A DNA stretch of 64,000 nt, from the NCBI GenBank assembly GCA_031216445.1, contig CM062196.1, positions 600,001 through 664,000 of the forward strand. The letters run 5' to 3'. The DNA is from Lateolabrax maculatus (taxonomy: Eukaryota > Chordata > Actinopteri > Acropomatiformes > Lateolabracidae). Shown piece by piece: positions 37,626 to 50,013 of this stretch. A program made the translations under genes and the position numbers. The stretch's first letter is position 1; each line of letters starts with the position of its first letter. The notes under the pieces are model-generated. The model searched no databases and had not been told where the DNA came from. It was given only the letters and a program-made list of their open reading frames with translations.

Positions 37626-39216
37626 TTAAAGTCTTCCTCCTCCTCATCCTCATGTCTGACTGTCTTCCTTTACAGATGACAGTTTGTCCAGTGAAAACCT
37701 CGTATCTCCACATGTGTTGATGGTGAATGTTTGTGATGAAGTGAATGATGAAGAGTTCCTTTGTGTGCTGAGAAAATTCTTCTTCTGAAGCTCAATAAGT
37801 TTCCTTGTGTCAAGTTGTCTCGCTGACAAAACGTCATGTGATGCTGTCAGGATGTGATTCACGACGTGAAGGCATCGTGAAAGTATAACACAAAAGTGTA
37901 ATGAAGTCTTCCTGTAATGCTGTAGTTTTACCAGCTGAATTAATCACATCGATGCCGATTCACTTAAATTATTGTGAATCTTTTGTTTCACAAAATTAAA
38001 TTACCTTAATCAATTCCTCCTTGAATTCTGTCCAACAAAATATTAAAAATGAAATATATGAAATAAAATGAATTATTTTTAATGATTAACAAACACTTAA
38101 AAAAATATAAAAAGGCCCCACTGGTAGAAATCATAGAGCTTCAGCAAGTCTGACAATATTCTTTAAATACTAACATTCTGCTGTAGTTCTATTCTCTATA
38201 TGAGGCTCTGCAGTTACGACAGTCGATATTAACGCGGATGTTTTATGTTTTATTAAACTGAAGTCACAGTTTGTCTCTTCGTTCTTTCTGTCCTGATTTA
38301 GTTTGAAGAAAGTTTTTCTCGTCCATAAACTAATGTCGCAAGTATGAAACGTGGTGGATCCAGGACGGAGCCGTGTGGTGCTCCATCTTACAAACATCAG
38401 TCTGCAGTCTGAATGTTTCAGCGTGGTGTTGCTGGACATTAATGTACCACAATGATCGACGGCAGGAAATGACTAACACAACTTGTACTGTCTTCACACA
38501 CACATGCACACACACGCACACACAGCAGGTTCACACCTTCACATTATTCTCACTCAGGGTCACACCTTCACTTTTCCATGTTTAATATTCTCTGATTCAT
38601 TTCTTGCATCTTTGTCTGGGATTTTTGTTTCTGCTGCAGCTTCAATATAATCCACACAAAGCTACAAATATTATCAATATAACATGTAATTATTATATAT
38701 TATTACATATAAATGCATTATAATAAAATGTTAGATTAAATGTTTCTGACAGCAACTTACTGTCATTTAGTGCCATGCGTCTCTGACTCAGTCAGTACAG
38801 TGAGCAGCACTACAGTATCAGATATCACTGAGCTGCAGTAGTAGAGGCTTCAGATAAAGTCATTAAATGAGCTCCAGCTTCACCAGCTGCAACATTTAAC
38901 TGGTCAACACATTCAGGATCAATAATTAGAACCCAACAATGTAACATACATTATTCTGCATGATGGGTACTTTAAATTTTTGTAAATTAGTAGTCTTTGA
39001 TGCTTCGATGTTAGGTCTGAATACTTCACTGCTGCAATAAACCAAGAATATAATAATATAATATTAACACTCTGCTCCACGATGGGGCCTTGTGAGTACT
39101 TCTGTACTTTTACATTAATGGAGTACATTTGTTTTGTACTTAAACACGGGATCTGAATCTGATATTGTTCTGATCAGTAATAAATCCGATATCTATAAGT
39201 AATAATTCTACGCTGA

Positions 39217-39241
39217 TGATGATGATGATGATGATGATGAT
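39217..39241. repeat. (GAT)n microsatellite
   Basis: About eight GAT triplets, next to the CpG-rich patch at 39400-39750. Confidence 0.9.
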
Positions 39242-39399
39242 ATTTGACGGCAGTAACAGGCTCTCGTGCCCTCTGTCGTCACGACACACAACATACTTCT
39301 ACGACACGCGCACACACACACGCGGCTTTGTCCTCGGGATCAGGCTCGTTATCTCCTCAGTCTTCCTCAGTCTTCATCAGTCTTCATCAGCTGACTCCG

Positions 39400-39760
39400 C
39401 TCCACAGAACGGACGGCTCGGGCACGCGCACAGCTGGGCACGCGCACCCACTAGTTTGGATGAACGTGCACAATCACACACGCACACGCACGCACAGTGA
39501 TGAAACTGGAGCCGCAGCAGCACCGAGCCGGTTGGTGAAATCAGACCGACCGTGGAGCTCTGCCCCCGGGCTGCTGTCTGGCTGTTCCCCGCTGTCGGTG
39601 CGTGAGTGTCGGCGTGATGTCAGCGGACTCACCGTGTCTCCTCCGGCGGATCCTCAGTCTCTCTGTGTGCGGGGTTCGTCTACTCTGGAGCGGCTGTGAG
39701 CATCCTGAACCCTCCGCTCTCTGACTCACAGCATCATCATCATCATCATCATCATCATCA
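39400..39760 (-). promoter_or_regulatory. CpG-rich patch; possible diras1 promoter and first exon
   Basis: This patch is rich in CG dinucleotides compared with the AT-rich surroundings. On the minus strand a clean donor GGAGACACG|GTGAGTCC ends a possible exon at 39633. The nearest compatible minus-strand acceptor belonging to a known gene is that of diras1 at 33145, about 6.5 kb downstream. Assigning it to diras1 is inference; a transcript would be needed to confirm the join. Confidence 0.4.
39731..39760. repeat. (ATC)n microsatellite
   Basis: About ten ATC triplets at the edge of the CpG-rich patch. Confidence 0.9.
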
Positions 39761-40732
39761 GACCTGCTGCTGATCAGCACACATCAGCCCTCCTCTTCCT
39801 CCTCCTCCTCCCTCCATCACCATCACCTCCTTCCTCTGCTCCCTGGCAAAAACAAGACAACAACACTTCCGCTCCGATTTCTTCAGGTGATTTTCAGAAT
39901 AAAGGCCTGATTTATTTAAACCTACAGAGCTCAAACTCCTCAAAAATCTTCATTTCCTGCATGAAATCCAAACAAGTGTCACAAGTATGCATTCTTTGGA
40001 AAGATATAGGATACATAAAACTAAATTCCGCCATACAGGAGACCAGGTCAGGATGTCAGAAGTCCTGGTAAATAAATAAATAAATCCCAAACTACAGAAT
40101 GAGGTGATTTGACTCTTATTTTGAAGGCTATAAGCGGAAGTGTCATTTGGCATCTCATCACCATCATCATCATCATCCTCCTCCTCCAAAGTAAAAATAC
40201 ATTTTCCCTCCACACCTTCACCTCCATCAGCGTCACTCAGACACGTCAGAAACAGAAAAAATAGAAAGAGAAAAGAAAACCTGTCACATAAAACCCATTA
40301 GATTACATCAGAGACAGATAACCGGGATATTTAAGTGTTTTATATGTTTCTATATTATTGTTTACATATTTAAATAGATCTCCCCATGTTCCATCAGATC
40401 CCTTTAGATCCCATCGGGGGAAGAACTGCAGATAAACAAAAATATAACTGAAGCTGTAATCTGAAGAAGACGGAGCAGAAAACAGAATATTTTACTGATT
40501 CAGTCTGTCACGTCTTATTTTAGTTCCTTGTATATTTGGAGACAGCTCATTTCAGTGCAAAGTTTCCATAATTTCATAAATGTTTTATTTATTATTGGTA
40601 CATCATCAAAATCCAACCAATCAGAACATCCCTCTCTCCAATCAAAAACAAGACACAATATACAGTAAAAATAGAGGGGCCGTGTATACATTACATTATT
40701 ATTATTATTATTATGTTTCAGTTCATTTTCAG

Positions 40733-41134
40733 CAGTGGTGGAAGTGTTCAGACCCCTGCTCCCTGTCAGTGTTTTATTATCTCTGATGTTTCTGGATTAA
40801 TATTCCTGCTGCATTCATGTGTCTGTTGCATTTTACTGCTGTAGATGTTGAAGGTTGAGCTCATTTTAACTCCTTTATATCCTGTTGGCTAGTTTAATCT
40901 GCAGCAATGCATCATAATTTATTAGTTGATTTATATTTTGTATTAATAATCTGAATCTGTAAAGTAAAAAAATGCCCAAATAAATGTGAGTAAAAAGCAC
41001 AATATTTACTCTGAGATGTGGTGGAGCAGAAGGAGGAAGTTATATCAAGGAAATATTCAAGTAAAGTACAAGTACCTCGGATTTGTACTTAGGCGCAGCA
41101 CTTGAGTAAATGTAGTTGTTACTTTCCACCACTG
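40733..41134 (+). mobile_element. Short TIR element, near-complete reference copy
   Basis: The copy begins CAGTGGTGGAA and ends TTCCACCACTG, a perfect 11-bp terminal inverted repeat around about 400 bp with no coding frame. I see no clear target-site duplication. Fragments of the same family occur at 3664, 6891, 9243, 18611, 26839, 37571 and 63425. It fits a non-autonomous DNA transposon (MITE-like) that is widespread in spiny-rayed fish; the superfamily is not assigned. Confidence 0.75.
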
Positions 41135-42299
41135 AGGACGAGTTACACCACACAACAGTCCTGAGCTGCAGACAAGCACTTTATTACAAATTATGAATAT
41201 GGAGCTTTTCTTTCCGTCCTACATGGAGGAAATAAACTCCTGCCATTGACACTAATACTAAAATGTGCTGCTGCCTGTTGAGATGTGACCTGAGCTTTGT
41301 CCTCTTGTTGATGTTATGTAATGTACAGTTGAGAACTGACAGCAGTAAGTGATCAATACCTGATTGATTATTGTCACATTAGGAGGACCTGGTGTAACTG
41401 CTGTCATGCAACTGAGGTGCATTCATCTTCTTTAATTCAGAGAGTAAATCTTGTTTCTGTAAATGTTCTGCAGACGAAGATTAATGATGAAGCTGATCGC
41501 TGCAGCAGGAAACAAGAACAAATCTGTGGCGTCCTCTAGTGGCATCTTGGGGTACTGCAGAGAGGAAACACCCAAAAACAACAAGATTTACTCTGAAAAT
41601 CCCTCATCAATCTTTTCTTTTTTAGTGAATATATTCACTGGTAGATGGACATTGAATGCACTGCTTGAATGCATTAAAGTGTGAATTAACAGGACACCAT
41701 AAACACATATAATATAAATATATGATAAATTCATATCTGCATTTACACTTTCAAACGATAAAATATAAAAGCAGCTCAGACAACTTTAACAATCAAATCG
41801 TCAGGTCTTCATTGTCTACAGCAAAACTCATAAATCACAGACAAAAACATTTACTATATAATACTGGAGAAAGCAGAATAAATACTAATTAAATAATCCA
41901 TCTTGTATTCTTTTCTGGGCTTTTGAGACAAAGTTAACAAATGTAAACACATCCAGATTAAACAACAGTCATCAGTGCACCAGATTATTTCAGGGTTTAG
42001 ACGAGTGATTTCAGAGAAAACTGCTTCCACTTCACCCAAATCCCCCATGAAGTTACCATTCCAACACGGTACCTGTAGATATACGTGCAGCTCACTCTAC
42101 ATAAACACCTTCTTATTTATTCTGTCTTCTGCCATTTTGGTGAGACGACTCCACGGATGGATCATGTTGAAAAACGTACTTTATAATTTCATCATGCTGT
42201 AAATACAAATAATCTCTTACCTCATTCTCAGACCATTGGCTCACCCCGATCCAAAGGGCAAGAAATGGTGACATAATATACAGACGTGTCCCAGCGTCT
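41135..42299. other. Intergenic, AT-rich
   Basis: No gene or clear repeat was recognised. Confidence 0.4.
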
Positions 42300-43440
42300 C
42301 CAAGTTACATACAGGGCTTACACTACAGCTACAGCTTCACTCTTGGCCCAGACATGGAGGTTCGCTGGGCTCGGCAGGACATCGTGTACAGTATGGTCCA
42401 GGAACTTAAAGCGCTGGGGTTCTGCCTGCCAGATGTCCGTCCAGGAGATCTTCCGATCCAGCGCACTCTCCCACCTTGTCCATGCTTCCTGCTGACGCAT
42501 GTCCACCATCCTGCTGTCCTCCAGGACCAGTTGGCCTCCAGGACCAGTTGGCGTAGGCACTGTGCCCACCAATGCCCCGTGTCCCGGCCGAGACTCTGCC
42601 ACCTCCAGTCCTTCGTGCCCTTCCACTTCCTACCCATCCACACCTCAATGACCGCTGTTGCTACACAAGTATCCCGATTACTGCAGTGCCTCTCCTGTAT
42701 GGGGGACCCTGATCTCCTCATCTGGGCCTCATATACCAGTAGAGGCCAAAGGATTCGAGCTAGGATGCTGTGTTGGTAAATCCAGGCTTTGAATTTGCCC
42801 AGTAAACCTGACTCGTCCACTGTGGGGAGCCAGGTCTCGAGTTCCCTGTTGATAGCATCTCTCTGAGGCTACAGTTGAAAAGACTGTGCCCAGCTCAGGA
42901 CAGCTTTCTCTGTTAGGGATTGGGATGTAACTCCGTCCATGGAGAAATGGAACTTGTCCACCCCTTTGGCCCTCTTTAACACCAGGGACCTGGATACAGC
43001 TGGTTTGAAGTTCATCCTTTCCTAGGCGATGAGCTTTTCCAAGCTTTGCTTTACCTGCTGCTGGTTCTGATCATCAAGAGGAAGATTGTAACCCCCATGC
43101 TGAGCAGCAAGATGGATCTGAACTGCTCCAGGTTTGTCAAGTTCTCCTCCTTGGGATCCAAACTCCCACAGGGTGTCTCCGCTGGTCTGCAACTGTTAAC
43201 CAGCGCCTGATGACCTGCACTTGTACACCTTGTAGGGTACCTCACTGGGTCCTGGGGCGGAGCTGGCTTGGGCTGCAGTGACTTCCTCCATTGTGGGAGG
43301 TAGTGGGTTCGTAAGGGGTCTGTCCCAGCTCTTGCCCTCTTCCCACTCCTTTGAGCATGCAACGCTGTGTTTCTGTCCTGTTTTATGGACCTGTAGAGGG
43401 AGTCCACTTCCTGGCTCGCTGTGTCCCCCACCTCCGTCAT
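42300..43440 (-). pseudogene. Decayed non-LTR retrotransposon polymerase gene
   Basis: Reading the minus strand downwards, peptide pieces of a fish LINE protein appear in the proper order but in different frames. First comes SRSLVLKRAKGVDKFHFS (near 42990), then KFKAWIYQHSILARILWPLL (near 42780), then MRQQEAWTRWESALDRKISW and HDVLPSPANL (near 42500-42340). Frameshifts and stops separate them. These motifs belong to the region after the reverse-transcriptase core of a type I have often seen in fish predicted proteins, likely R2/NeSL-like. The insertion is old and non-functional. Confidence 0.8.
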
Positions 43441-43699
43441 TTCATTCAGTCCTGATGAAATGATTGGACGGGCTGATTACAGGCCTCTGACAGACACAGA
43501 TACTGGATTTGTTCCAGAGCATTTGATTTATTGATTGCTGTCGGGATGTTAACAGAATTTCAACAGATAAAACAAGAAGTGCTTCCCACCCTGCCTTTAA
43601 TATAATTTAATATAACACACACACACACAGAGCTTCATTAGTGGACTAAAGGGAATATATGGGGCAAAAACAGAGAGCTGCAGTTATTGTTGACTCCTC
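43441..43699. other. Intergenic spacer
   Basis: Nothing recognised apart from a short AC run (about 43616-43628). Confidence 0.4.
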
Positions 43700-43716
43700 C
43701 AACAGCGTCTCTCTCT

Positions 43717-43809
43717 GTCTCTCTCCCCCCTCCCTCCATCCATCCGTCTCTCTCTCCCCCCTCCCTCCATCCATCCGTCTCTCTCTCCCCCCTCCCTCCA
43801 TCCATCCGT
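43717..43809. repeat. 31-bp pyrimidine-rich repeat, three copies
   Basis: The unit CTCTCTCTCCCCCCTCCCTC plus CATCCATCCGT recurs with CCGT marks at 43747, 43778 and 43809. It continues into a CTCC-rich run up to about 43853. Confidence 0.9.
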
Positions 43810-44070
43810 CTCTCCCTCCCTCCTCCCTCCCTCCTCCCTCCCTCTCTCTCTCTCAGTGATCTTCAGCTCTGCTCGGAGTCATGAGGTAAGAACAGACCGC
43901 TCCTTGTATTTCTGCCTTTAACGCACATTTATCTCATATTTAACCCGTTTTAACTCGGTTAAACCGTCCGGCCCGTCCCGGCCCGGCTCGGCCCGGTTCC
44001 TCCCGGCTCTGCCGCTAAACGCTGCGGATAGAGACAATAAGAGGCTCGTGGATGGGCGCAGATGAGGCGG
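43810..44070 (+). promoter_or_regulatory. CpG-rich patch; possible apc2 promoter and non-coding exon 1
   Basis: A strong plus-strand donor ATGAG|GTAAGAAC lies at 43885/43886, downstream of a pyrimidine-rich tract. It is followed by a clearly CpG-rich stretch (CCGTCCCGGCCCGGCTCGG). The next plus-strand acceptor tied to a known gene is that of apc2 at 53957/53958, so a 5' UTR exon of apc2 with a 10-kb first intron is plausible. No transcript evidence exists here; another gene could use it. Confidence 0.4.
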
Positions 44071-44921
44071 GAGGAGGCTGATTTCAGATTTTCGGTTTAA
44101 ATCAGATTCTTGACGGTTTGAAGCTGCGGTTTCATCCCTTTTCATTTCTTCATCATTCATGCGGATTTCTGGGGCTGCGTCCCGTTTTTTTGTCCTGCTT
44201 CATGCAGGCGGAGGATGGAGGATGGAGGAGCTGATGAATCATAGATGTCGTCAGAACAATAACACATTTCAGAGGTCAAATATAAAGAAGAGGAGAGGAG
44301 CAGATTTCTGGTTAAAACCTGAAAATAAACCTGTGAATCTGTTCGTGTTTGTGTTTGAAATCCATTAAATGCGTTAGTGAATCATTCTGTAGACATGAAC
44401 CGATGTCTCGCTCATCTGGAATCAAAGCTGTGAATATTTGTCGGACTGGATCATTTGGGTCTCGGTTGTGTCTCCTGCGGTCTGTCCCAGTCTGTGCTGG
44501 TTTCACTGGTTCATCGTGACGGTCTGTGTTCTCTCTGCTGGGAGGCGCTGCTTAATATTCATTTATTCCGTCTGTCTCATCGGGCCTTTTCACTCGGTTT
44601 TTAGGTTGGTTTTAGTGGTTTCTTCTTCTCTCTATTTATTGTTTATGTCTTTAATCCTGATCTGGACTGGGGGGGGGGGGGGGGGGGGCAGTGGATCTAA
44701 TAAAAGGCGGATTGGATTTGAGGATATTCTGGGAATCCTTCCTGATCAGGAGCTCTGCTGGTCAAATCCTTCATGCTTTTGGTTTATTGGCCTTTTAGAG
44801 AAATGCATTTATAATAAAATAATATATAATCTGTTTTATCTTTCTTATTATCTTATTATTTAAAGATGTGAAGGTAACCCGCACACCCACTGCCCCAAAT
44901 ACTCACTACAGCATCAAATGT
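44071..44921. other. Possibly apc2 first intron
   Basis: Contains a poly-G run (44668-44690). No gene was recognised. Confidence 0.4.
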
Positions 44922-45957
44922 GGATGGATGGAGGGCAGAGGGTTGGATGATGGATGGATGATGATGGAGGGCGGAGGGTTGGATGATGGATGGATGGAGG
45001 ACAGAGGGTTGGATGATGGATGGATGGATGGAGGGCGGAGGGTTGGATGATGGATGGATGATGGATGGAGGGCGGAGGGTTGGATGATGGATGGATGGAG
45101 GACAGAGGGTTGGATGATGGATGGATGGATGGAGGGCGGAGGGTTGGATGATGGATGGATGGATGGATGGAGGACAGAGGGTTGGATGATGGATGGATGG
45201 ATGGATGGAGGGCAGAGGGTTGGATGATGGATGGATGATGGATGAAAGGCGGAGGGTTGGATGATGGATGGATGATGGATGGATGATGGATGAAAGGCGG
45301 AGGGTTGGATGATGGATGGATGATGGATGGATGATGGATGGAGGGCGGAGGGTTGGAAGATGGATAGATGATGGATGGAGGGCGGAGGGTTGGATGATGG
45401 ATGGATGGTGGATGGAGGGCGGAGGGTTGGATGATGGATGGATGATGGATGGATGATGGATGGATGGTGGATGGAGGGCGGAGGGTTGGATGATGGATGG
45501 ATGATGGATGGATGGTGGATGGTGGATGGAGGGCGGAGGGTTGGATGATGGATGGATGGTGGATGGATGATGGATGGATGGTGGATGGAGGGCGGAGGGT
45601 TGGATGATGGATGGATGATGGATGGATGGTGGATGGAGGGCGGAAGGTTGGATGATGGATGGATGATGGATGGAGGGCGGAAGGTTGGATGATGGATGGA
45701 TGGTGGATGGAGGGCGGAAGGTTGGATGATGGATGGATGGTGGATGGAGGGCGGAGGGTTGGATGATGGATGGATGGATGGATGGAGGGCGGAGGGTTGG
45801 ATGATGAATGGATGATGGATGGATGAGGGATGGAGGGCGGAGGGTTGGATGATGGATGGATGATGGATGGATGGATGGAGGGCGGAGGGTTGGATGATGG
45901 ATGGATGATGGATGGATGGTGGATGGAGGGCGGAGGGTTGGATGATGGATGGATGAG
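44922..45957. repeat. 1-kb GGAT-based minisatellite with higher-order units
   Basis: Units of the type GGATGGAGGGCGGAGGGTTG plus a variable number of GATGATGGAT blocks are repeated for about 1.04 kb. Variants are GGACAGAGG, GGCGGAAGG and ATGAAAGGCGG. The minus strand stays open for 382 codons (PSIIHPSSNPPPSIH pattern) because the unit contains no stop in that reading; it has no gene signals. Confidence 0.97.
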
Positions 45958-48039
45958 GGTGGGGCTCCTGCTGCTGTCTAAGATCTGTTTTGTTGTTTGT
46001 TTCTGAAATCCAGAATTTCCACCTGAAAATGAAAAAACTTGCAGAATCTTCAGTTTCATCACAGAAAGAAAAGAGAGTTTATGGCAGCTGAAGGAACCTG
46101 AGTGGAGATTTAAAGGAGCATTTTAAAAATATAATTTGCTGTTGATATAAACTCAACTCTTCCTCCATGTTCACCTGTTCGTCTGAATTTGCTATTTTTC
46201 TTGGCCTTGATTATTAATCATGAATATCAGCTGTTATTTGAACCTTTTTGGAAGCTTTTCGGTGGAGGCAGAAGATATTCTGAAACAGATACACAAATAT
46301 GAATTGTGCCAATCCTCTCGAGGCGTTCAGTAAGCGGCTCTAAAAAAACATCTTAATTCTTAAATAGGTCAAACATTCAGACACGCTGAAACCTCCCGAT
46401 CACTTACACTGTGTTGAGTGTCAACACATTTAACAATCCAACATGATTATTATTAGTTAAACAATCAAACTCACACCCCAACTTACACCCTGCTACCATG
46501 TTTTTCATCTGTTGGTTGATTCACTGCTTTAACATTATTCAGCAGTCGGACTCAGATGTCTGACTGTCCTTGAACACACCAACAGGAAGTGTTTTTGAAA
46601 ACAGGCCCAGCTCTCAGCTGCAGCTCCACATGATGAGCATATTTAACCAACGTTAACTGATCCTGATGGATTATTTTTCTGCAGCAATTTTCAAGTTTAT
46701 TTTCAAAGAAACAAACTAAAAGGAAAGAAATCAGTGAAAAAAGAGATGGAGGGTTTGGAGACTGACCAGCTGATCAGCAGGTTCGATGTGATCTGTGATC
46801 ACACTGAAAGGTCATTTGACTCTGATACTGATTCTTTTTTTAACATTGAAAATCCACCAAAACCAAAAGTCCATCTGATGTTTATATATAATATTTATGG
46901 ACTTTGTTCCCTAAAGAAAAAAGCTGCATAGTCCAGACGTTATTTAACTCACGCATGCATTTAAGTTACTAAAGTAATTGAGATATTCCCTCTAATATTA
47001 TAAACAGTGTTGCTGTTTGTCTGCTGTCCTGAAGTTTCTTCAGTTTCTGAGGTGATGACATCCTCTCCCAATATAGATAAATAGAAATAAATAGATAAAG
47101 TACATTTTCCTGAAGCTGTTTTAGTGGATAAAATAACCAATAACCTGTTTTTAACTAATCCACCTACGTAAATATCACATGATGCATTCATCATTTCTAA
47201 ATCAAATATCGCCTGCAGAGTCCTGTAATGTTGTATTATCTCTGAGGGCTTCTGCAGTCGGACTACAGTTTCAAATCCACAGTTTAAGTCTTTTTAGGGC
47301 TGAAACACTTTCAGTGGTGGATCAACAGAAAAGTCATTAAACATTTAACACTTCAGCTTCTCAGATGTGAAGATCTGCTGCTTTTCATAGTTTGAATCTG
47401 TTGTAACTGCCGGTTGTACTGTCCTGTATTTACATGTATATATCTGTAACTGTGAAAAGGGCTCGACCTCTGACCTTCTGGCCGGTCTGGCTGTCCTTTC
47501 TTTCTGAGCTGGAGCAGGCGGCGAGAGGCGGCTCTGATGTCACGTTATGTAACGGCGAGTTTTTGCCAGCTTGAGCAGAGACAAAAAATCTGCTGTCTCA
47601 ACTCCGACCTTTGTCCTTCTTCCTGTTGTTGACTGAGGGTTCTGTAAAGCTGTAGACCAGGACCCCCGAGTGGGCTTCGGTCTTTGATACGTGGAGATAA
47701 CGACACGTCTTCAGACATCGAGCTGCTCTGACGTTACTAACCACATGGCTGTTTGCTGCTCTCTGACAGGACGTGTGAGTGCTGACTCACTCTGTGACGA
47801 CCCCACAGTCTGTTCAATGTGCTGTCGTCCATCATCCACCCATCACCTCCTCCTCCTCCTCCTCCTCTTCAGCCTCTGGTGGATTCATTTCAGACATGAA
47901 GCTGCTCCACATCCAACCGTTTGTTCTTAATCTGAATCTGAAGTACCATTTTGTGTTTTTGTCCATTTCTGCCTCAGATTCAAAGTTTAGTGAATTTTTA
48001 GCTCACGTTTTGGGAGGTTTTGAAACATCTAGTGAAGGA
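45958..48039. other. Intronic or intergenic, no gene seen
   Basis: Several short open frames are present, none with a family signature. A CTC triplet run lies at about 47848-47868. Confidence 0.4.
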
Positions 48040-48204
48040 ATCCGCCCGTCTCTCAGTACGGTCTGACTTCCTGTCTGTGGCTCTTAGCTCCGAGCTGATT
48101 GGTTCCTGCTGAAGACGTAAATTTATAATATGTAGTTTTTATCAAACCAACAGGAGGACATAGTGCATCTGTTGGGAACTATTTTCAGCGGCGGATTAAT
48201 CCAC
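48040..48204 (+). repeat. Dispersed repeat, copy B
   Basis: Same family and orientation as 5818-6015. Copy B reads GGTCTGACTTCCTGTC, GATTGGTTCCTGCTGAAGAC, ATCAAACCAACAGGAGGA and ACTATTTTCAGCGGCGGATT. Confidence 0.75.
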
Positions 48205-49979
48205 ATTTTCCATGAAAAATCAACACATTATTGTGACTTTGGAGTCAGTATGTGGCAAGAAGTTAACCCTGAACTAAAGGTCCACTTACTAACTTTTTTA
48301 GAACTCTCAACCAAGTCTGGATTATGACTCTCGGTGGACACAGAGGTCGGGGATTTTAGGGTTTACACTCAGTGGATATTATAAAGGATGATACCACGAC
48401 TCTTCATCCTGGTCATAGTTCAAGGTGAGATTCTCATCATCCTCACTCATTTTTTATGGCTCATGGAGTTGATCAGAAACACCTAAACATTTAGCTGTTT
48501 TGGTTTCTGTGAGGTCCGACAACCTAAAATTTATTTAAACAGCAATTTTCAAAACAAAGTTACAAAGTTCTTCACATGGTGGAACCAGGATGAAAACATT
48601 TCAGGAGGCGATGAGGCAAATAATATAAGACTATTAGAAATAAAATACCAACAATAATATCAGATAGAAACAATAATAATAATAAAATGTCACTGATCTT
48701 CAGACAGGGAGTTCAGAACCGCGAGCTGAACCATGAAGAGTTTTAAAGGTGTAAAACCTTCACAACAGGGCCGGTGGGATCTGCTCTTGTAGTGTTTGTT
48801 AAAAGATGTTTTTTGACTTTGAATCCTGTAACGTATGAGAGGTCTCTTTGGAATATGCATGGAGGCGCAGGAGTGTCTCCTTTCAGTCTGACGCACCAGT
48901 TTAAATGACGCTCTCATCCTGGTTTTAAGATTATAGAGTAACAACATCCTATCCGTGTTCCAGCTTCAGGTGGAAGCTGCTTTAAATTAAAATGTTTCAA
49001 ACCACGGACGAAGAGACTCTGTTTTTACAGACAGATTTGGGTGTTTGACTGCGCTCGCTCTCAACACACGGGCGCCATTTTCTCCTCCTCCTCTTCCACC
49101 TCCCTTTGCCTGGAGGATGCGGTTGCCACGGTAACCAGACAGTCCCAGAGGGGGGAGCAGGAGATGCAGGCTGGGAGGATGTGGGGGTGGAGCAGGCGAT
49201 GGGAGTAATGGAGACTCTCTTTGTTCAGATAGACAAGGCACAACATTTATTATGAAGAGTGGATTCAGACGACCTGCATCAGGTGTTTGAATTAGATCTG
49301 AACGTTCTGTTAAAGCAGCAGGACACACATGAGGAAGGACAGGAAGTTCATCACCCGCAGCAGGAGGAGGAAGAGGAGGGGGCCAACAGAAGCTGAGTAA
49401 CATCAGCATGTACAGGAAGGTAATCCGGGTTTCTTAAATTCCGTTAGTTCAGTCTGAAGTCCTAAATGTTAGAATCCTCCAGAGTTCGGAGCAAAGCATC
49501 GCTGAAGGATGAAACACTTGACATGACAGATCACATGGTGGTCCTCGGCCAATCACAGCTCGCCGTCTGTCACGACCTGCGTGATTTCATCAGGAAGAAG
49601 AAAGAAGAATGTAAACAGTGTGTGACACTGTGACTGTGAGCTTTCCTCTGTTCTCACTTCACTTCACCATGTTTACAGGTGAAGAGCAGCTCTGTGCTCC
49701 TATTGGTCAACGTCACAGACAGAGCGAAGGCCAAAACATTCTGACCCGCTCGTCTTTCTGTCGGGACGTCGTGAGGCGTCGGTCGTCGTCCACTATGACT
49801 CACTACACGAGACAAAACCAGCAACTGACGCACCTGACGGCACTTTTGGTTCCCAACACCCTACGACCATCGGGTTGGGCTGATGTCATCGTCTGAACCC
49901 GGCGGGATGGAGACTCAGTTTCTCAGCCGATTTATCGGTTTCTTGCTGCTGCGACTCTCTGGATTGTAAAAGAAAAATG

Positions 49980-50013
49980 TCCGTCCGTCCGTCCGTCCGT
50001 CCGTCCGTCCGTC
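49980..50013. repeat. (CCGT)n tetranucleotide
   Basis: Eight perfect CCGT units, a CpG-containing microsatellite. Confidence 0.95.

Larger units (their letters stand above)
36596..39399. other. Intergenic or intronic, no gene seen
   Basis: Contains CA (37099-37149) and GT (37214-37248) microsatellites close together and a truncated inverted right end of the TIR element (37571-37625: CAGTGGTGGAAAGTAACC). No supported coding sequence. Confidence 0.45.

Noticed and set aside
44914..46062. 382-codon open frame on the minus strand
   Set aside because: Nearly all of it is the 1-kb GGAT-based minisatellite translated (HPSSNPPPSIH cycles). There is no unique coding sequence or splice signal.
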